This document shows positions 24,560 through 32,967 of a stretch of DNA of 45,664 nt, piece by piece. The DNA lies in the NCBI GenBank assembly GCA_023701385.1, contig JAMPXC010000026.1, positions 1-45,664 of the forward strand. The letters are read 5' to 3'. Source of the stretch: Pseudobdellovibrio sp. GTDB lineage: Bacteria > Bdellovibrionota > Bdellovibrionia > Bdellovibrionales > Bdellovibrionaceae. The first letter of the stretch is position 1, and the number at the start of each line of letters is the position of its first letter. The notes under the pieces were generated by a model. That model was not told the origin of the DNA, searched no databases, and saw only the letters and a list, made by a program, of their open reading frames with translations. The position numbers were made by a program, and so were the translations under genes.

Positions 24560-24963
24560 GGTTCTTCTAAATTAATACTGTCTTCTTTAATAAGGGCTTG
24601 AGTTTTCAAGTCCTTAAATTTTATCTGAAGAATCAACGGCGAACTTTCATCTGTATCTTCGCTGAATAACTGAACCTGCATATAAAAATTTGAATTTTCA
24701 TCTAAAGGAATTTTTAAAGCTTTAATATCTTCGATGTCTTTTTGATAACGTTTCGTGAACGTTTCAATTTCTACGCGTGAAGGTTTTTTATATTTTAAAA
24801 TGTGTTTTTTAACCTGTAGGGCCCGCGTGTAAACTTCTTTATGCATTTTATCAGCGGCCATTTCTTTTTTAAAACGTGTGTAAACCAATAATGCAATCGC
24901 CACGCTGATAAAAACAATACAAAGATTTTTAATAAGATTAAGCACGCTGATTCCTTTCCTCAT
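24547..24963 (-). CDS. Small single-pass membrane protein of unknown function
   Basis: 139 residues from ATG 24963. A longer frame to 25062 lies mostly inside the HAD gene and lacks protein features. One transmembrane helix (LIKNLCIVFISVAIALLVY) is followed by a charged, mostly helical region, then a beta-rich end (FYMQVQLFSE..., PLILQIKFKDL). The start overlaps the last 18 bp of the HAD hydrolase gene, so the two are probably co-translated. I recognise no family. The protein probably sits in the inner membrane with its C-terminal domain in the periplasm. Confidence 0.65.
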   Translation of the reverse strand: MRKGISVLNLIKNLCIVFISVAIALLVYTRFKKEMAADKMHKEVYTRALQVKKHILKYKKPSRVEIETFTKRYQKDIEDIKALKIPLDENSNFYMQVQLFSEDTDESSPLILQIKFKDLKTQALIKEDSINLEEPKRE

Positions 24964-24979
24964 GCCTTTGGCGTATTTT

Positions 24980-25729
24980 TTAGATAAAACGGTGATGCAT
25001 CCAGTTTTTTTCTTTAGCTGCAATAGCCAGCTCTTGCTCAGTTTTAAATAAACGATCATCACGAGAAGCCGCGCTTACCGCTAAACGTAAATGAGTTGCA
25101 TTATCTAATAACTCGTAATCACCCATCGTATTGCCGCTGGCAAAAAATGGATGCGTCTTTTTTGTGTGAGCGAGTAGTGCTTCAACTTTTCCAGTGCGGT
25201 AAGTGATTGGTAATACTGGAGTTTCAGAAATGATTCCGTTATTAACGATAGTTTCAACCCCAATTACATTCTCGGCACCTAAACCCAGTGCCATCGCACC
25301 TGGTTCAACAGCCCATTTAATCGAAGCAGTTACGATATAAATTTGTACACCGTGATTTTTAAGTAAATCGATTAAACGTTGTTGTTCAGTAAAGATCGGA
25401 TTGGGTCTGATCGCTTCAAAGGCCTCTTGCGCCCACTTGCGCACTTGCTCTAAAGATTTACCTTGGTTGATTTGGGCTAACCACACATAAGCTGAACGCG
25501 GATCATTGTTGATCTTTTTCATTTCAAGGTAGTGTTCAAACGGATTCTCCGGAAGAGGCACCTGTTTTTGATCAATTTGATAATGAAAGAAGTTTTCGCC
25601 CAAATCGGTATCCCAAAGAGTACCGTCAGCATCAAAAGCTGCAATAAGTGGCTTTTGCGCATTTTTTAACTCGGCAATTGTTTTTTCGATCTGGGTCCAA
25701 AATTCGGAAGGATATGGTTTGTAATTCAC
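24980..25729 (-). CDS. HAD-superfamily phosphatase (SerB-like)
   Basis: HAD motif I is FDADGTLWDTD, with nucleophilic Asp and general acid Asp two residues later. Motif II is around IYIVTASIKW. Motif III/IV is around FASGNTMGDYELL, with the GDxxxD-type acidic pair typical of phosphoserine-phosphatase-like members. A helical cap lies between motifs I and II. The start is taken as GTG 25729, with AGAGG about 12 nt upstream. A longer frame to 25858 would run across the divergent GNAT gene and is rejected. Substrate unknown; a small phosphorylated metabolite is likely. Confidence 0.8.
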   Translation of the reverse strand: MNYKPYPSEFWTQIEKTIAELKNAQKPLIAAFDADGTLWDTDLGENFFHYQIDQKQVPLPENPFEHYLEMKKINNDPRSAYVWLAQINQGKSLEQVRKWAQEAFEAIRPNPIFTEQQRLIDLLKNHGVQIYIVTASIKWAVEPGAMALGLGAENVIGVETIVNNGIISETPVLPITYRTGKVEALLAHTKKTHPFFASGNTMGDYELLDNATHLRLAVSAASRDDRLFKTEQELAIAAKEKNWMHHRFI

Positions 25730-25782
25730 ACATTGATGGTACCTCTGGTTAGGACTTGGCTCTACTAAAAAATTAAGTTCAA

Positions 25783-25798
25783 ATAGACAAATGTCTAT
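25783..25798. promoter_or_regulatory. Perfect 16-bp palindrome centred on the GNAT start codon
   Basis: ATAGACA-AA-TGTCTAT; the A of the ATG at 25791 is the second spacer base. It lies in the 61-bp divergent region between the HAD and GNAT genes. A weak promoter-like pair (TTGGCT 25756-25761, TCAAAT 25779-25784) would place the transcript start at or near the ATG. The palindrome could therefore be an operator on the start point. Confidence 0.45.
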
Positions 25799-26243
25799 AA
25801 AGTACCGCATTGCCCAAATTGAAGATGTTCCAGCTGTGTACCAGTTTGCAGAAGACAAACTGCGTGTTGAGTTTCCTGACGAGATGGAACTGATGATGCA
25901 GGTATGGAATTCACGTTTTCGTAAAGAAGCTTTAGAGCATTACCTAAAAATGGGGTGGAGTTTTATCGCTTACGATGAAAACAATAAACTTCAGGGCTTT
26001 TTCTTGGGCCAGCCATTTTTATTTTTTCAAGGTCATACACAAACTCTTTGGGTTGAGATGATCACAGCCAGCGATTTTAAAATTGAAGCCGAGCTTGCTG
26101 AAATTGCAATTAAACTTTCACGCGATAAACATTTGCAAAAAGTGGTTTTACCAAAATCGGTAGAAACATTACATTTTGAAAATACCGCGGTTAAGTTTCA
26201 AAAATGGTCTGATGAATGTGTTTGGGTAAAAACAACAAAGTAG
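25791..26243 (+). CDS. GNAT-like acetyltransferase
   Basis: 150 residues. The N-terminus YRIAQIEDVPAVYQFAED and the central WSFIAYDENNKLQGFFLGQPFLF follow the GNAT pattern (beta1-alpha1, then beta4 with the substrate strand). The canonical Q/RxxGxG/A acetyl-CoA loop is not obvious, so cofactor binding is uncertain. There is no ribosome site before the ATG, and a perfect palindrome covers the start. It is followed after 21 bp by glpD on the same strand and is divergent from the HAD gene. Confidence 0.62.
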   Translation: MSIKYRIAQIEDVPAVYQFAEDKLRVEFPDEMELMMQVWNSRFRKEALEHYLKMGWSFIAYDENNKLQGFFLGQPFLFFQGHTQTLWVEMITASDFKIEAELAEIAIKLSRDKHLQKVVLPKSVETLHFENTAVKFQKWSDECVWVKTTK

Positions 26244-26264
26244 AGAGTCATTAAGCAGGGAAGC

Positions 26265-27878
26265 ATGAAAGATTTTTCTTATAAAACTAGAGCCATCAAC
26301 CTTCAAAGACTAGAATCAGAAAATTTTGATTTACTCATTTTAGGCGGCGGTATTACTGGGGCTGGTGTAGCCAGAGACGCGGCAGCCCGTGGTTTAAAAG
26401 TGGGATTAATCGAGGGTAGTGATTACGCTTTTGGTACATCATCTCGTTCAAGTAAGTTAATTCACGGTGGTATTCGTTATTTGGAAAATAAAGAATTTCA
26501 CTTAGTGTTTGAAGCTTTAAATGAAAGAACTAAGTTATTTCATATCGCTCCACATTTAGTACACCCATTGCGCTTTATGATTCCATTATTTTCAGATAGC
26601 CGTGTGGGAATGTTTAAAATGGGATTAGGCATGTGGTTATACGATGCTTTATCTTTATTTCAAACTCCTGAGGTGCACGAGCGTTTAAATTCAAATGAAA
26701 CTTTAGATCGTATGCCGATAGTAAAAGGCGATACACTTCAGGGTTCATTTATTTATTCAGATGCGTACATGGATGACGATCGTTTAGTGCATGAAACACT
26801 TCGCTCTGCCAACGAGCATGGCGCAGTTTGTGTGAACTACGTAACGGCCGATAAATCTGAATTCGGTGAAGATGGAAAAATCAAATCCATTATCGCGACT
26901 GATTTAGTGAGAAATAAAAAAATCAAAATTTCAGCTAAACATGTGATTTGTTCGGTAGGCCCATGGACCGATATCGTAGGCCACAAAGTAGTGAACGACT
27001 GGAAAGATATTCTACGTCCGACAAAAGGTATTCACTTAACATTAGCCAAAGATCGTTTACCGTTAACTTCAGCCGTAGTGATGGCAGCACAAGAATCAAG
27101 CCGTATCGTGTTTGCAATTCCTCGTCATGAAATGGTGATCATCGGAACAACTGACACTGATTTTAAAGGTAATCCGACAGATGCAGCAGTTACTCCTGAA
27201 GATGTTGAGTATTTATTAAATATTACGAACCAATATTTTCCAGGCGCCAAATTACAAGCGTCAGACATCGTTTCAAGTTATGTAGGTGTAAGACCATTAG
27301 TCAAAGACGAAGCTTCCAGTGAAGGTAAAACCAGCCGTGAGCACACGATTATGTCAGATGAACGTGGATTTACTTTTGTAGCCGGAGGAAAATACACGAC
27401 ATACAGATTAATGGCCGAACAAATCGTTGATCGCGCTTTAAAATCATTTCCGTTTGAAGTTCGTGCTTCACTTAAACGTTGTCAGACCAATGAATCATTA
27501 AATGAATACACAACACCTGATGCGTATCACGAAGCCATGCAAACAGCGCAGGGCACATTACAAAAGCAGTTAGCTGAACGTTACGGTAAAGAAAACTTAG
27601 TGATCTTAGAAAAATACGGCTATACAGATAAAATCTGGTGTTTAGAAGCGTATCAAGCGATTCACACAACGATGTGTATGAATTTAATTGATTTTTACAC
27701 GCGTCGTGTTCCATTATTCTTAGCAGATAAAGAACATGGGCTACAATTCTTAGATGATGTGGCTGAAGTGTTTAGATCAGAATTAGGTTTGTCAGACGCT
27801 GCCATTAGTCAGCAGAAGCAAGATCTTAAACACTACGTTTCAACGGTGTTGAAATGGAAAAGTTTTTTTGCCAAGTAG
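26265..27878 (+). CDS. glpD: Aerobic glycerol-3-phosphate dehydrogenase
   Basis: FAD enzyme that oxidises glycerol-3-phosphate to dihydroxyacetone phosphate at the membrane. The 537 residues begin with the FAD-binding Rossmann motif DLLILGGGITGAGVARDAAARG. SSRSSKLIHGGIRYLE is diagnostic of GlpD. FTFVAGGKYTTYRLMAEQIVD closes the FAD domain, and a helical C-terminal DAO_C domain follows. The ATG is preceded by CAGGGAAGC. In a lipid-consuming bacterium this enzyme would feed phospholipid-derived glycerol into glycolysis. Its last 46 bp overlap the transposase gene on the other strand. Confidence 0.95.
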   Translation: MKDFSYKTRAINLQRLESENFDLLILGGGITGAGVARDAAARGLKVGLIEGSDYAFGTSSRSSKLIHGGIRYLENKEFHLVFEALNERTKLFHIAPHLVHPLRFMIPLFSDSRVGMFKMGLGMWLYDALSLFQTPEVHERLNSNETLDRMPIVKGDTLQGSFIYSDAYMDDDRLVHETLRSANEHGAVCVNYVTADKSEFGEDGKIKSIIATDLVRNKKIKISAKHVICSVGPWTDIVGHKVVNDWKDILRPTKGIHLTLAKDRLPLTSAVVMAAQESSRIVFAIPRHEMVIIGTTDTDFKGNPTDAAVTPEDVEYLLNITNQYFPGAKLQASDIVSSYVGVRPLVKDEASSEGKTSREHTIMSDERGFTFVAGGKYTTYRLMAEQIVDRALKSFPFEVRASLKRCQTNESLNEYTTPDAYHEAMQTAQGTLQKQLAERYGKENLVILEKYGYTDKIWCLEAYQAIHTTMCMNLIDFYTRRVPLFLADKEHGLQFLDDVAEVFRSELGLSDAAISQQKQDLKHYVSTVLKWKSFFAK

Positions 27879-28369
27879 TTATTCAGCCAATTTAAAATTT
27901 TGAGTGGATTTTGTGTTACGCAGAGGGGATCAATCACGGGTGTGAGAATTTCTCCTTTGCCTAATAACCCATGTAGCGAACTAAAGCGGTAATCTTCACA
28001 CTTGTGAACCATTTTAGCTTCGACAGGGTTACGGTAAATATACTTATAACAATTTAGAAATTGCGCCATATTTTCAATGGGTTCGACCAGCGATTCTTCG
28101 CCGGATGGAATTTTTAATTCCTTTAATAAGGCTTCAGTAAAATAATTTTCATTATGCTTCGCAGATTTAAATAATAAATGTACATGTGATGACATCATTA
28201 CAAAGGCCTGTAGTTCAACTTTGTGACGATCGGCAAGTTTTCTAAGGTGATAATTTAAAAGTAGCCAGTCTAATTCGGGAAACAGAGGATGAGTCGAGAA
28301 AGAAAAGTTTAAATGAAAGTACTCTGTCGTATCTTTTTTAAATTTTATTCTTTTATGAAGGGCTGTCAT
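27833..28369 (-). CDS. IS200/REP-associated (RAYT-like) Y1 transposase
   Basis: 178-residue HUH single-strand transposase. The HUH motif is in AFVMMSSHVHLLF (residues about 57-69). YKYIYRNPVEAKMVHKCEDYRFSSLHGLLG is the downstream stretch typical of RAYT proteins. A basic N-terminus is followed by the beta strand YFHLNFSF. It appears complete and single-copy in this window. Its 3' end overlaps glpD by 46 bp, and no obvious element ends flank it, which is more like a domesticated RAYT than a recent IS. A 7-bp-stem palindrome lies 67 bp upstream. Confidence 0.85.
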   Translation of the reverse strand: MTALHKRIKFKKDTTEYFHLNFSFSTHPLFPELDWLLLNYHLRKLADRHKVELQAFVMMSSHVHLLFKSAKHNENYFTEALLKELKIPSGEESLVEPIENMAQFLNCYKYIYRNPVEAKMVHKCEDYRFSSLHGLLGKGEILTPVIDPLCVTQNPLKILNWLNNYLAKKLFHFNTVET

Positions 28370-28435
28370 GATGACAGGTGAAGCAATATTGATATCAACG
28401 TAAAAAGAAATTAGCGAGTAAAGGTGATAAAGTAA

Positions 28436-28452
28436 TTTCCGGATTCCGGAAA
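28436..28452. repeat. Perfect inverted repeat with 3-nt loop near the RAYT-like gene
   Basis: TTTCCGG, loop ATT, CCGGAAA, immediately before the 12-bp terminator. It could be a REP-like substrate of the neighbouring transposase, but no second copy was seen in the window. Confidence 0.4.
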
Positions 28453-28455
28453 ATA

Positions 28456-28483
28456 AAAAAGGGAGATCGAAATCTCCCTTTTT
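28456..28483 (-). terminator. Intrinsic terminator of sodB
   Basis: AAAAAGGGAGAT, loop CGAA, ATCTCCCTTTTT: a perfect 12-bp stem ending in a U-tract on both strands. It lies 5 bp after the sodB stop on the minus strand. Confidence 0.9.
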
Positions 28484-28488
28484 ACTTT

Positions 28489-29109
28489 TTAAACCATTGT
28501 TTTAGTTAAATCGCGAACTTTTTTAGACGCGAAGTTTTCATTAACGAAATTCCAGTTGATGTGGTTCCAGAAAGTCTCAAGATATTTTTGACGTAAGTTT
28601 CTGTAATCAACGTAGTAAGCGTGTTCCCAAACGTCAGCTGTTAAGATTGGCGTTGGGCCATTGTTAGTGAATGGAACTGCTGCATTTGAAGTAGAAACTA
28701 AAGATAATTTTCCTGAAGCTTCTACACATAACCAGATCCAGCCAGAACCGAAAGTTTTAACACCGCCATCAACGAATTTAGCTTTTAACTCGTCCATTGA
28801 ACCGAAGTCTTTTGTGATTTGAGCTGCTAATTCAGCTGAAGGTTGGCCACCTTGACCAGCTGGAGACATACCAAACCAGAAAAACGTGTGATTCCAGATT
28901 TGAGCTGCATTGTTAAAGATGCCGCCTGAAGATGATAAAACGATTTCTTCTAAAGATTTACCTTTTAAAGAAGCATCTGTTTCGATGAACTTGTTTAAGT
29001 TCACGATGTACGCATTGTGGTGCTTATCGTAGTGATAAGTCATTTGCTCTTCGTTAAATAATGGAGCTAAGCCTGTTTTTGCGTACGGTAATTGAGGTAA
29101 TTTAAACAT
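28489..29109 (-). CDS. sodB: Superoxide dismutase, Fe type
   Basis: Dismutates superoxide. The 206 residues start MFKLPQLPYAKTGLAPLF. Metal ligands lie in YHYDKHHNAYIVNLNKF (His), WNHTFFWFGMSP (His) and DVWEHAYYVDY (Asp and His). The Gln in FNNAAQIWNHTFFW is in the N-terminal half position typical of iron enzymes. GGVKTFGSGWIWL is conserved. ATG 29109 is chosen because AAAGGA lies 9 nt upstream; the longer frame to 29133 is unsupported. No signal peptide, so cytoplasmic. A strong terminator follows directly. Confidence 0.95.
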   Translation of the reverse strand: MFKLPQLPYAKTGLAPLFNEEQMTYHYDKHHNAYIVNLNKFIETDASLKGKSLEEIVLSSSGGIFNNAAQIWNHTFFWFGMSPAGQGGQPSAELAAQITKDFGSMDELKAKFVDGGVKTFGSGWIWLCVEASGKLSLVSTSNAAVPFTNNGPTPILTADVWEHAYYVDYRNLRQKYLETFWNHINWNFVNENFASKKVRDLTKTMV

Positions 29110-29187
29110 TTTTTGTTGTCCTTTCACGCGCAACTTCGCGTATTAAAAATAAGCGGGAGATAAATTCTCCCACCTTAAAGACAGTGT

Positions 29188-30510
29188 CTATTGACAGAAT
29201 CTAGAGTCCATTGGGACTCCGTTAAGCATATTACGTACAAATGTCGGCAGAGTAAACGCCGCACTATGTAGATCTTCGTTATAGTAGTTAAGCTGTTGTG
29301 AATTCACAAACTGAGCGGCCTGAGCTGCTTTAAAATCTTTTACAGGGTGATATTGACCCTTGATGCCCATCTGAAGTGACCACATACCAGACGGGTAAGT
29401 TGGTTGGTGGAACAACATCGTGTGAACTTGATTTTGTCCAAAAACAGATTTTAAGCAGTTATTTAACTCAACAAAAGTTTTTGAGTGGAACATTGGTGAT
29501 TCACCTTGTGTCACTAAAATGCCATTTGGTTTTAACGCCTTCATGCAGTTCGTGTAAAATTCTTTTGTGAATAAACCTTCTGCTGGACCTGCTGGATCAG
29601 AACCATCAACCACGATTAAATCGTAAGATTCTGGTTTTGCTTCAGCCGCGTACTTAATACCGTCGCCGATGATTAAGTCTAATTTTGGATTAGAAAATTC
29701 ACGCGCGATTTGTGGTAAATGTAATTTAGAAGCGCGGATAACAGCTTCATCAATTTCAACCATCGTGATTTTTTCAACAGTGTTGTATTTGAATAATTCA
29801 CGGATAGTACCGCCGTCACCGCCACCGATAACTAAAATATTTTTTAACGGGCCTGCTACAGATTGGAAAGCCTGAGCCGCAGGGTGGGCAATCATTTCGT
29901 GATAGTGGTGTTCGTCACGCTCAGTGCACATAACCATATCGTCGATCGCTAACATTTTACCGTAAGCGCAAGAATCTAAAATACGAACGCGTTGGAATTC
30001 AGAACGCTCGTCGAATAAGATTTCGCCAGTGTAACGTAAAGATAAAGCTTGGTTTTCATCTTTATCAGTGAACCAAACGTTACGGCTGATTTTGTAACCT
30101 TTAGACGGATCATAGTTTTCAGCATCGTTTGGCTTAACTTGTAATGAATCACCTTTTTTAATAACTTGAGTTGAACCACGGTTCATTTCTAAAGCCGAAT
30201 AGTTAGCGCCAAATGCACTTCTTAAAAATTCAAAAGATACCCAAGGATCAACTGAACCACCGCAAGTAAATAAATCTACGGCTGCGTAGTTGTATTCAGG
30301 CCAAGTGTGAATGGCTAAATGCGATTCCTGGATGACCACAACACCAGAAACTCCGTACGGAGAAAAGTGGTGGAATGTCGAGTTGATTACGGTAGCACCT
30401 GCAGTTTGTGCCGCTTTAACCATAGCTTGTTCAATCGCTCCAACGTCATTTAAGATGTCGCCTTTGCAGTTTGTGAACTCAACTAAAATATGACTTCCTA
30501 GTGCCTTCAT
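29188..30510 (-). CDS. Fused S-adenosylmethionine decarboxylase / spermidine synthase
   Basis: One 440-residue chain carries both enzymes needed to turn putrescine into spermidine. Residues 1 to about 125 are a class 1B AdoMet decarboxylase. Self-cleavage and pyruvoyl formation should occur at E62|S63 in [15 protein letters not shown]68 and C83 (DLFTCGG) are the other processing and catalytic residues, and all three numbers match the Thermotoga enzyme. From about 150, the aminopropyltransferase has [43 protein letters not shown] and [15 protein letters not shown]. After cleavage the synthase would stay on the alpha chain. Such fusions are known but uncommon. Confidence 0.93.
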   Translation of the reverse strand: MKALGSHILVEFTNCKGDILNDVGAIEQAMVKAAQTAGATVINSTFHHFSPYGVSGVVVIQESHLAIHTWPEYNYAAVDLFTCGGSVDPWVSFEFLRSAFGANYSALEMNRGSTQVIKKGDSLQVKPNDAENYDPSKGYKISRNVWFTDKDENQALSLRYTGEILFDERSEFQRVRILDSCAYGKMLAIDDMVMCTERDEHHYHEMIAHPAAQAFQSVAGPLKNILVIGGGDGGTIRELFKYNTVEKITMVEIDEAVIRASKLHLPQIAREFSNPKLDLIIGDGIKYAAEAKPESYDLIVVDGSDPAGPAEGLFTKEFYTNCMKALKPNGILVTQGESPMFHSKTFVELNNCLKSVFGQNQVHTMLFHQPTYPSGMWSLQMGIKGQYHPVKDFKAAQAAQFVNSQQLNYYNEDLHSAAFTLPTFVRNMLNGVPMDSRFCQ

Positions 30511-30591
30511 ACCTTTGAAATCCTCTTCTGAAACAGGGTTTATTTTTAGAGGTTGAAACTAAGGCCTAGGGGGGGTTAGGGCAAGCCTTTT

Positions 30592-31518
30592 TTAGAATTT
30601 TTTTCTGATCTCGAATGAATGATGAATTTTTTGGTCAAAGCAGTCTTGGGGAATCGTTTTTTCAGTCGTATTTTTGATATTAAAAGCCGCTTCCAGAGCT
30701 GGATCTAGCTTAAATTTGCGCTTGTTAGTCGAGAAATATAAAACGCCGTCCGGTTTTAAAAATTTCATCGATTGTTCGACAATAAATTTTTGGTCTTTTT
30801 CGACCTCAAAATCTTCTTTCATGTCTTTTGAATTTGAGAATGTCGGAGGATCTAAAAATACCATATCAAAAGAATGCCCATAATCTGGCCACTCACAGGC
30901 TGTTTTTAAAAATTCCATCGCATTTTGTTCGACGAAGCGGTGCTGATTAGGGTCGATGTTGTTTAATTCAAAGTTATCTTTGCCCCAGTTCAGGTAATTT
31001 TTGGACATATCAACACTGACGGTTTGTGCTCCGGCTTTTGCGGCCATTAAAGACACGGTGCAAGTGTAAGAAAAAAGATTTAATAATTTTTTTCCCTTCG
31101 CGTTTTTTAAGAAAAAATAGCGCATCGGGCGGTGATCGATAAATAATCCGGTATCTAAATAATCCCAAAGATTTACTAAAACGGAAACGCCATTTTCAAG
31201 AACGGGAAAACGGCGGTTCGTGGCTTCTAGTTTATTGTATTGGTTGGCGCCTTTTTGTTTTTCGCGCTTTTTTAAAATCACTTTATCAGAAGGGCACTGT
31301 AAAACTTCTTCGACAGCTTTTGTGACTTCAAGATCTTTATTTTTGCCTTGATCGATTAATTCAGTCTTATCGTAAATCACGCAATAATCTTTGTAGATAT
31401 CGATTAAAAACGGAAATTCTGGAATATCTTTATCGTAAAGACGGTAAGCTTCGATTTTGTTTTTTTCAGCCCACGGCTTTAGTTTCTTAAGGTTCTTTTC
31501 CAGACGATTTCGTATCAT
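30592..31518 (-). CDS. RlmK/RlmI-like 23S rRNA methyltransferase
   Basis: 308-residue class I SAM methyltransferase. SAM-site strings are KLLNLFSYTCTVSLMAAKAGA and VSVDMSKNYLNWGKDNFELN. The catalytic-type motif is DMVFLDPPTFSNSKDM. FIDHRPMRYFFLKNAKGKK precedes the domain, as in the C-terminal half of E. coli RlmKL and in RlmI. The N-terminal THUMP/RlmL half is absent, so RlmK (m7G2069) is the closest guess. It stands alone, with 81 bp to speDE downstream. Confidence 0.82.
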   Translation of the reverse strand: MIRNRLEKNLKKLKPWAEKNKIEAYRLYDKDIPEFPFLIDIYKDYCVIYDKTELIDQGKNKDLEVTKAVEEVLQCPSDKVILKKREKQKGANQYNKLEATNRRFPVLENGVSVLVNLWDYLDTGLFIDHRPMRYFFLKNAKGKKLLNLFSYTCTVSLMAAKAGAQTVSVDMSKNYLNWGKDNFELNNIDPNQHRFVEQNAMEFLKTACEWPDYGHSFDMVFLDPPTFSNSKDMKEDFEVEKDQKFIVEQSMKFLKPDGVLYFSTNKRKFKLDPALEAAFNIKNTTEKTIPQDCFDQKIHHSFEIRKKF

Positions 31519-31743
31519 AGCTTTCTCTGATCAGCCTTCGGCTGACCTTTTTCTAAAGGGCCGACTTCGTCGTCCTCGTGTGTGAAATTCTTTTAGAGTG
31601 TTATAAACGAAATATGAATAAAACACTCCAAAATTGTCACCCTGGGTAAGTTTTACTGCCTAAAAAACTACTAGGTCTCTTATAGGGCCGGTTGTGATAG
31701 TAAAACCTGTCGTTTTAAGAGTAATTTTTCGTGGGGGATATGA
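31519..31743. promoter_or_regulatory. Intergenic region with several inverted repeats upstream of a repeat lipoprotein
   Basis: It holds a triloop palindrome at 31531-31545 (TCAGCC-TTC-GGCTGA, then CCTTTTTC). A 7-bp inverted repeat GAGTGTT (31596-31602) / AACACTC (31622-31628) flanks TATAAA. An 8-bp inverted repeat GTTTTACT (31650-31657) / AGTAAAAC (31699-31706) also lies here. GGGGGAT just before the 31744 start is its ribosome site. Which repeats matter is unknown. Confidence 0.45.
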
Positions 31744-32967
31744 ATGAAAAAGCTTTCAAAAGCCGTATTTACGATGATGGTTATTTTCGGGGCCGCTTAT
31801 ATATTAGCAGCTTCTGGTTGCGCTGGTTCAAGCGGTAACGATGGAAAAAACGTATCAGCTCCAGTTAATCCAAATGGTAATAACGGTGGCAACGGTCAAG
31901 ATGACATCGTTTTAGAACCACTAAAACCAAATCAAGTGCGTGAATGTACTGATAATGAATTTGCTCAGTTAGTTTCTTGGAGAAACGCTGTTGATAAAGC
32001 GAATGGAGAAATTGATACGGCTAAAGGTAAACAATCACAAGGCGCCGTTCAAGCCAGCTTAACAGCTATTAAAGCTTGTGACAGCCGTTTATCTTATCAC
32101 AAAGCTGAGCCGTGCAAGAAAACGAAAAAAACAATCGCTGGAACAGATGTTAGAGTTTACGATGCTTTCTTAATTAAACGTGATTGTGCAAAAGTAGATG
32201 GTTATTTAACTAAACATAATCTTCGCCCTGAACCAGGCGTTACACCGGCTCCGGTTAATCCAACGCCAAATCCACAACCACTACCGGTAGATCCTGTTGA
32301 TCCGCCAGTGATTGATAACGGTAATCAAGGTCCAATGTCTGCTTGTTCACAAGATGAATTTTCAAGATTATCTGAGTGGGCTTCAGCACAAGACCGCGCC
32401 AATAAATCAATCGCTAAACTTGGTTCGCAAGATAGCTGGAAATACGACGAGCAAGCCATCACAAATTCAGCTTTAGCTGTTAAACAATGTGAATCGTTAA
32501 TGAAATACCACGGTTCTCGTCCATGCGAAAAGAACATCAAACAAGACGATGGTTCTACAATTAAACGTCAATACACTCGTGAAACGTTAGGCGATCGTTG
32601 CAATACATCTCGTAAATACTTCTACGAGTACGTGCAAAATAAAACGACTTTGGTTTTTCCGAACGCTGACCTATTTGTTGATTTAAGCCGTTTTGCCCAA
32701 CAACGTTTTGAAGCACAATCATTTGCTTCTTTAGGCAATTGTGTAGTTGAAAACAGAACTGACAGCGCTATTGATTACTCGGGCCGTAAAGCTTTAGTGA
32801 CTGAAACGCGTGGTTTTGAACAAAAGATGTTGGTGTTAATCACAGCTGAAGGTTTAAAAATTGATTGTTACGGTTTAGATATCGACGGCGCGTTTAGCAA
32901 AACAGAAATCGTTCGTGTTTTAAAAGCTGAAGGCACTGATATTCGTTTAGAGTATCGTTTAAAATAA
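31744..32967 (+). CDS. Lipoprotein with two copies of a four-cysteine helical domain
   Basis: The signal peptide ends at a lipobox (ILAASGC, Cys26 as lipid site). A Gly/Asn-rich spacer leads to domain 1 (residues about 66-160), a Pro-rich linker (161-190), domain 2 (about 199-290) and a beta-rich tail. The two domains are homologous: C68-C112-C124-C148 against C201-C249-C261-C286. They share EFxxLxxW, DxANxxI, and SYHKAEPC versus KYHGSRPC. The cysteine spacing suggests two disulphides per domain. I recognise no known family. It is convergent with the LysR gene with no spacing at all (stops adjacent). Confidence 0.75.
   Translation: MKKLSKAVFTMMVIFGAAYILAASGCAGSSGNDGKNVSAPVNPNGNNGGNGQDDIVLEPLKPNQVRECTDNEFAQLVSWRNAVDKANGEIDTAKGKQSQGAVQASLTAIKACDSRLSYHKAEPCKKTKKTIAGTDVRVYDAFLIKRDCAKVDGYLTKHNLRPEPGVTPAPVNPTPNPQPLPVDPVDPPVIDNGNQGPMSACSQDEFSRLSEWASAQDRANKSIAKLGSQDSWKYDEQAITNSALAVKQCESLMKYHGSRPCEKNIKQDDGSTIKRQYTRETLGDRCNTSRKYFYEYVQNKTTLVFPNADLFVDLSRFAQQRFEAQSFASLGNCVVENRTDSAIDYSGRKALVTETRGFEQKMLVLITAEGLKIDCYGLDIDGAFSKTEIVRVLKAEGTDIRLEYRLK

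Noticed and set aside
25730-25858. Extended N-terminus of the HAD hydrolase frame
   Set aside because: It would run across the divergent GNAT gene; the HAD fold begins after the GTG at 25729.
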